DNA of 64,000 bases. Source: Akkermansiaceae bacterium UBA6138. Its GTDB lineage: Bacteria > Verrucomicrobiota > Verrucomicrobiia > Verrucomicrobiales > DEV007. Location of the stretch: the NCBI GenBank assembly GCA_002422425.1, contig DIVG01000062.1, forward strand, positions 63,461-127,460, read 5' to 3'. The translations under genes were made by a program, and so were the position numbers. The notes beneath the pieces are model-generated. The model made no database searches, was not told the origin of the DNA, and saw nothing but the letters and a program-made list of their open reading frames with translations. This document shows, piece by piece, positions 61,214-64,000 of the stretch; within the stretch, counting starts at the first letter, position 1; each line of letters opens with the position of its first letter.

Positions 61214-62437
61214 TCACCTGGATTTTTTCGCAAACTGGCCGGCGAGCAGTCTTTCAAGATTCGCTGCGGAGATCATGCCCATGGCGTGGAAGCGCAGCAG
61301 CTCCATCATCCGCTTGTTCGGCAGCTTGCCCAATCGGAGGGACAGGAGAAGCGCGGCGATCAAAGCCGCGTAAATCTGGATGGCGACGCCCTCGGCGCTT
61401 TCCGCCAGCCAATGCCACTGATTGGGGCGGCCCAGCACGCATTTCAGCCATCGGAAAAACAGTTCAATCGCCCATCGGTGGCGGTATATCTCCGCGAGCA
61501 GCGCCGCTCCAAAGACTTCGCGATCCAGGCAGCTGGTCACGAGGATGATCGGCTCGTCCATGCCTTCCTTCTCGATGCGCACCACTCGCACCGGCCCGTG
61601 GTGATTTCGCTCCCGCGAGCCGAGGCGCACGATGCGGTCGGAGACCACCCCTGCAGCACGGTCCTCCTCGTCGAGGGGCAGTTCCTCGATGGTCTCGACG
61701 CACGCTCCTTCGCAGAGCCTTACGATGTAGGCGCCTCCAGCTTCCTTAATTTTCCCGAGCAGGCCATAGTCGCGCCCGTAGTTGCGGTCCCCGACGTAGA
61801 ACCCGCCCGGCTCGATGGATTCGGCAAAGGCAGAGCGCTCGCAGCGCCGTCCTTCCGAGATCGTTGCCTTGGAGGGCTCGCCGTCGAAGAGACTGAACTG
61901 GAGATGGAGGCGAACCGCACGTTGGGTCTTTTGCTGGTGACGCCAATGTGCCCACGCCATTCGTGTCACTGCGGGAAAGACGGAGCTGTCGATGAGACTG
62001 AGTCGGGGCGGCAGGGCGAGACCTCTTGCGGAGGCTGCCTTCCGCCGAGGCTCCTCCGCCACCAACAGGGCGAAGAGTTTTTCCAGCCGGGTGCTGCCGA
62101 AGACATGCTGCGCCTCGGAGAAGCTTGCGAGGCTGACAGGACGGGAACTGACCTCCTCCTGAACGCGATCGAGGAGCGAGCAGGCGCACAGTCCCCGCAT
62201 GGAGTCGATGACGGGATTGAACATCACGAAGAGAACTGAGCAAAGATAGTCTTCCTCGGTGAGCAGACGTTTCGGACCACCTTTGGGGCGGACCAGGGGA
62301 GTCGGCGCAACCTTTGCGAGGACGCTGCGGAATTCACCCAGCAACGACCAGTTCTTCAACTCGTCGATGGAGTACCCCGGCACACTGGTAACTTTGTCAG
62401 GCACTCTCCAGTAAAAGCCCCGGCGGAAAATGTACAA
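61214..62437 (-). CDS. IS4-family transposase
   Basis: The protein has 407 residues from a TTG at 62437; a GTG at 62404 is another possible start. The DDE catalytic residues are LSLIDSSVF (first Asp), FYVGDRNYGRDY (second Asp) and the Y-(2)-R-(3)-E-(6)-K signature IYRHRWAIELFFRWLK. The C-terminal tail (MGMISAANLERLLAGQFAKKSR) is basic. An IS4-type enzyme cuts both strands by hairpin formation. A hairpin GTGACG-GAAA-CGTCAC lies directly before the TTG (62438-62453) and may limit translation from outside transcripts. Confidence 0.92.
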   Translation of the reverse strand: MYIFRRGFYWRVPDKVTSVPGYSIDELKNWSLLGEFRSVLAKVAPTPLVRPKGGPKRLLTEEDYLCSVLFVMFNPVIDSMRGLCACSLLDRVQEEVSSRPVSLASFSEAQHVFGSTRLEKLFALLVAEEPRRKAASARGLALPPRLSLIDSSVFPAVTRMAWAHWRHQQKTQRAVRLHLQFSLFDGEPSKATISEGRRCERSAFAESIEPGGFYVGDRNYGRDYGLLGKIKEAGGAYIVRLCEGACVETIEELPLDEEDRAAGVVSDRIVRLGSRERNHHGPVRVVRIEKEGMDEPIILVTSCLDREVFGAALLAEIYRHRWAIELFFRWLKCVLGRPNQWHWLAESAEGVAIQIYAALIAALLLSLRLGKLPNKRMMELLRFHAMGMISAANLERLLAGQFAKKSR

Positions 62438-62453
62438 GTGACGGAAACGTCAC
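62438..62453 (-). promoter_or_regulatory. Hairpin before the transposase start
   Basis: GTGACG (62438-62443), GAAA, CGTCAC (62448-62453), abutting the TTG start at 62437. Such stems commonly protect IS transposases from impinging transcription. Confidence 0.45.
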
Positions 62454-62546
62454 GAATGAGGGCCGGGCAAATGTTCATCAAAGTCTCGGGAAAACGAGAA
62501 ATAGACCCCAGTGAATTTCGAAGCAACTACCATGCCGAACACCATT

Positions 62547-62557
62547 GGCGAGACGCC
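62547..62557 (+). repeat. Target-site duplication, right copy
   Basis: GGCGAGACGCC, identical to 61042-61052. Confidence 0.85.
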
Positions 62558-62619
62558 CGCGGTCCGGCGTCCCTTGCCTCGGTTGAAATCGTTTGATCAA
62601 TCCATCAGCCTGTCGGACC

Positions 62620-62636
62620 GCGGGCGTCCCGCCCGC
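62620..62636. repeat. Palindromic repeat (REP-like)
   Basis: GCGGGCG TCC CGCCCGC is a 7-3-7 palindrome. It mirrors the site interrupted by the IS, which reads GCGGGCG AGA CGCC at 61039-61052 and CGC at 62558. Both are followed outward by the shared CGG(T)CCG context. Two convergent copies existed before the IS came in. Confidence 0.65.
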
Positions 62637-62673
62637 ACCCGGCATCGCAAGCCGCGACGGTTCCGGCCGCCAA

Positions 62674-63261
62674 CTACTTCACACTCGCAAACGCCACATC
62701 ATCGAATCCCGCCGTCGCGCCCTGCACGACAAGGCGGTAGCCGGTCTTCTCTTTCGCAAGACCTTCGTGCGTTCCTGTCAGGGTGGCGTCGCCGCAGGTG
62801 ACTTTGACCGTGGTGCCCTCAACCGAACAGCTCATCCCGACCCACTCGCCGGGCTTGGCGGTGAACGTTTCCTTCCCGAGCGGAACCGCCTTCGAAGCGG
62901 GATCCTTTTTGTCCTTGTCCATCGTCACGGAAACGGTGTCACCGGCCACGACTACACGGAAAAGATGACCTTTGGCGTGATTGTAACTGAGGTGGAAGCC
63001 CCTGGTTCCGTCGAGACGAAACCGGAATTGCAGGCTCGAGTCCTTGTGTGGATCCGGGATCGCGAAGACGGCGGCGTGCTTGTCACTTTCGAGTTCGGCC
63101 CCGGTGAGGGCACCGTCGACGACTTTCCATTCACCTTTGATCCCTTTCCACCCCTCCGGCAGCGCCTCCGTGCTGAAATCGGCTTTCAGCACCGGATCGG
63201 CGGCGGAAAGAGGCGGAAGTGCGAGAAAGAGAGCGGTTGAGAGAACAAGGGCGGTTTTCAT
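62674..63261 (-). CDS. Secreted DUF1080/LamG-like protein
   Basis: The protein has 195 residues from the ATG at 63261, signal peptide about 1-19 (ending LSAAD). The jelly-roll pattern WKGIKGEWKVVDGALTGAE, FRFRLDGTRGFHLSYNHAKG and VQGATAGFDDVAFASVK resembles DUF1080/LamG concanavalin folds that bind glycans. It starts 64 bp after the DUF1501 gene and may be its partner. Function unknown. The previous gene here reads in the same direction. Confidence 0.72.
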   Translation of the reverse strand: MKTALVLSTALFLALPPLSAADPVLKADFSTEALPEGWKGIKGEWKVVDGALTGAELESDKHAAVFAIPDPHKDSSLQFRFRLDGTRGFHLSYNHAKGHLFRVVVAGDTVSVTMDKDKKDPASKAVPLGKETFTAKPGEWVGMSCSVEGTTVKVTCGDATLTGTHEGLAKEKTGYRLVVQGATAGFDDVAFASVK

Positions 63262-63325
63262 AATGGTTCGATGGAAGAAACCCCGGAGCTCGCCGCAGGT
63301 TCCCGAAAAAATCATCTTCGCCCGC

Positions 63326-64000
63326 TCACGTAATCAAATCCTGAATCACGGTGCCGCCGAACTGGCTGAGCTGCTTGAAGCGGCCGGCGTGGTAGAAGCT
63401 CAGTTTGTTATCGTCAAGTCCTAACAAACGAAGAAGCGTAACATGAAAATCACGCACATGGGCTTTGCCCTCGACCGCTTCCATCCCCAGTTCGTCGGTG
63501 GCTCCGATGGTGTGACCGGCTTTGCAACCGCCTCCGGCGAGCCAGATCGTCATCGCGTTGGGATTGTGATCACGCCCGTAGGCGGTGCCGCCGCGGACGC
63601 CGTTGTCGGGGGTGCGACCGAACTCGCCGCACCAGACGACGAGGGTGCTCTCGAGCAGTCCGCGCTCTTTCAGATCGGCGATGAGCGCGGCGATGGGCTG
63701 ATCGACTCCGGCCACGAGATTACCGTGGGCGCGCTCGATGTAGTCGTGACTGTCCCACGAGCCGTGGTAGAGCTGGACAAAACGTACGCCCTTTTCCACC
63801 AGCTTGCGGGCGAGGAGACATTTCCGCCCGAAGGCGTCAGTGGTGTCTTTGCCAATACCGTATTGCTCCTTCGTTTTCTCGTCTTCCTTTGAAAGATCGA
63901 GCGTCTCGGGGACCTGCATCTGCATGCGGAAGGCGAGCTCATAGCTGTCCATCCGCGCGGCGAGCTCCTCATGGTCGGGGCGGGTCGCGGCGTGTTCCGA
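63326..64000 (-). CDS. DUF1501 protein, C-terminal part only (5' end outside window)
   Basis: The last 224 residues are visible, with the frame open to the right edge. Conserved pieces are LARKLVEKGVRFVQLYHGSW with DSHD, WCGEFGRTPDN, GRDHNPNAMTIWLAGGG and KAHVRDFHVTLLRLLGLD. These match the C-terminal third of DUF1501, including the EFGRTP and GRDH motifs found in the protein at 2324. No partner DUF1553 gene is visible within the window. It probably pairs with the DUF1080-like gene downstream. Confidence 0.88.
   Translation of the reverse strand, partial: SEHAATRPDHEELAARMDSYELAFRMQMQVPETLDLSKEDEKTKEQYGIGKDTTDAFGRKCLLARKLVEKGVRFVQLYHGSWDSHDYIERAHGNLVAGVDQPIAALIADLKERGLLESTLVVWCGEFGRTPDNGVRGGTAYGRDHNPNAMTIWLAGGGCKAGHTIGATDELGMEAVEGKAHVRDFHVTLLRLLGLDDNKLSFYHAGRFKQLSQFGGTVIQDLIT

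Larger units (their letters stand above)
61053..62546 (-). mobile_element. IS4-family insertion sequence, 1494 bp
   Basis: The element is bounded by terminal inverted repeats of about 29 bp: 26 bp identical (starting AATGGTGTTCGGCATGG), then one mismatch. IRL is 61053-61081, IRR 62518-62546. It is flanked by an 11-bp direct duplication. A single transposase gene on the minus strand fills it. The ends and transposase look intact, so it may be recent and active. It is inserted into a palindromic repeat unit (see 61039 and 62558) and does not disrupt a gene. Confidence 0.9.

Overview
The window looks like a chromosomal stretch of a GC-rich Verrucomicrobiota bacterium (planctomycete/verrucomicrobial superphylum). 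The reasons are two loci with DUF1501 proteins, one paired with a DUF1549/DUF1553 'planctomycete cytochrome' protein, two DUF1080-like proteins, a ceramidase-like enzyme, PQQ-type propeller and TIGR03943 proteins, and an LPS-export cluster that implies a Gram-negative envelope. No phage, conjugative or CRISPR region was seen. The only intact mobile element is one IS4-type insertion sequence near the right end.

Layout. 1-3703: DUF1501 and DUF1553 genes (minus). 3814-9222: a PAS-AraC regulator, a WYL regulator and a large MscS-type channel. 9299-12690: ceramidase-like enzyme, alpha/beta hydrolase, Gfo/Idh/MocA oxidoreductase. 12785-14003: a cystatin-like lipoprotein, then a UPF0175/DUF3368 toxin-antitoxin pair whose toxin gene is broken by an 11-bp tandem duplication. 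14203-18601: alcohol dehydrogenase, DUF2288, rhodanese lipoprotein, DUF1080 protein, ssb. 18885-21075: metal permease with a His-rich TIGR03943 partner. 21159-21513: tmRNA. 21782-30123: App1-like phosphatase, ADP-ribosylglycohydrolase, symporter plus small subunit, PLP enzyme, amidohydrolase and M20 peptidase. 30214-34130: DUF429, TIGR01777 epimerase, FAD oxidoreductase, SMI1-like protein. 34251-36985: P1B-type metal ATPase and transglutaminase-like protein. 37104-42461: SGNH hydrolase, ClpX-like ATPase with a duplicated lid, Ser/Thr kinase. 42630-47537: kdsA, LptC-like, LptA-like, lptB, hpf, an LPS synthesis and export operon. 47613-49253: LD-carboxypeptidase, tRNA-Asp, rplS with a structured leader. 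49349-54526: TPR-AAA ATPase with TPR-membrane partner, OmpA-like protein, LysM protein. 54721-61013: beta-CASP nuclease, glycogen synthase, HEAT-like protein, propeller, 2-hydroxyacid dehydrogenase. 61053-62546: IS element. 62674-64000: DUF1080-like protein and a second DUF1501 protein, cut by the window edge.

Themes. Many genes point to envelope maintenance: LPS export, LysM and OmpA proteins, LD-carboxypeptidase, mechanosensitive channel. Others point to protein quality control: tmRNA, ClpX-like, TPR-AAA, HPF. Reading upstream regions by eye, a recurring promoter shape (TTGnnn, 16-18 bp, TAnnnT-like -10) often ends only 5-8 bp before the start codon, which predicts many leaderless mRNAs and settles several start codons. 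The items most worth following up are the cystatin lipoprotein, the slipped-repeat toxin, the ClpX-like protein with two lid domains, the TPR-AAA/TPR-membrane pair, the rplS leader, and the leaderless promoter pattern. All family assignments come from motif recognition without database searches.
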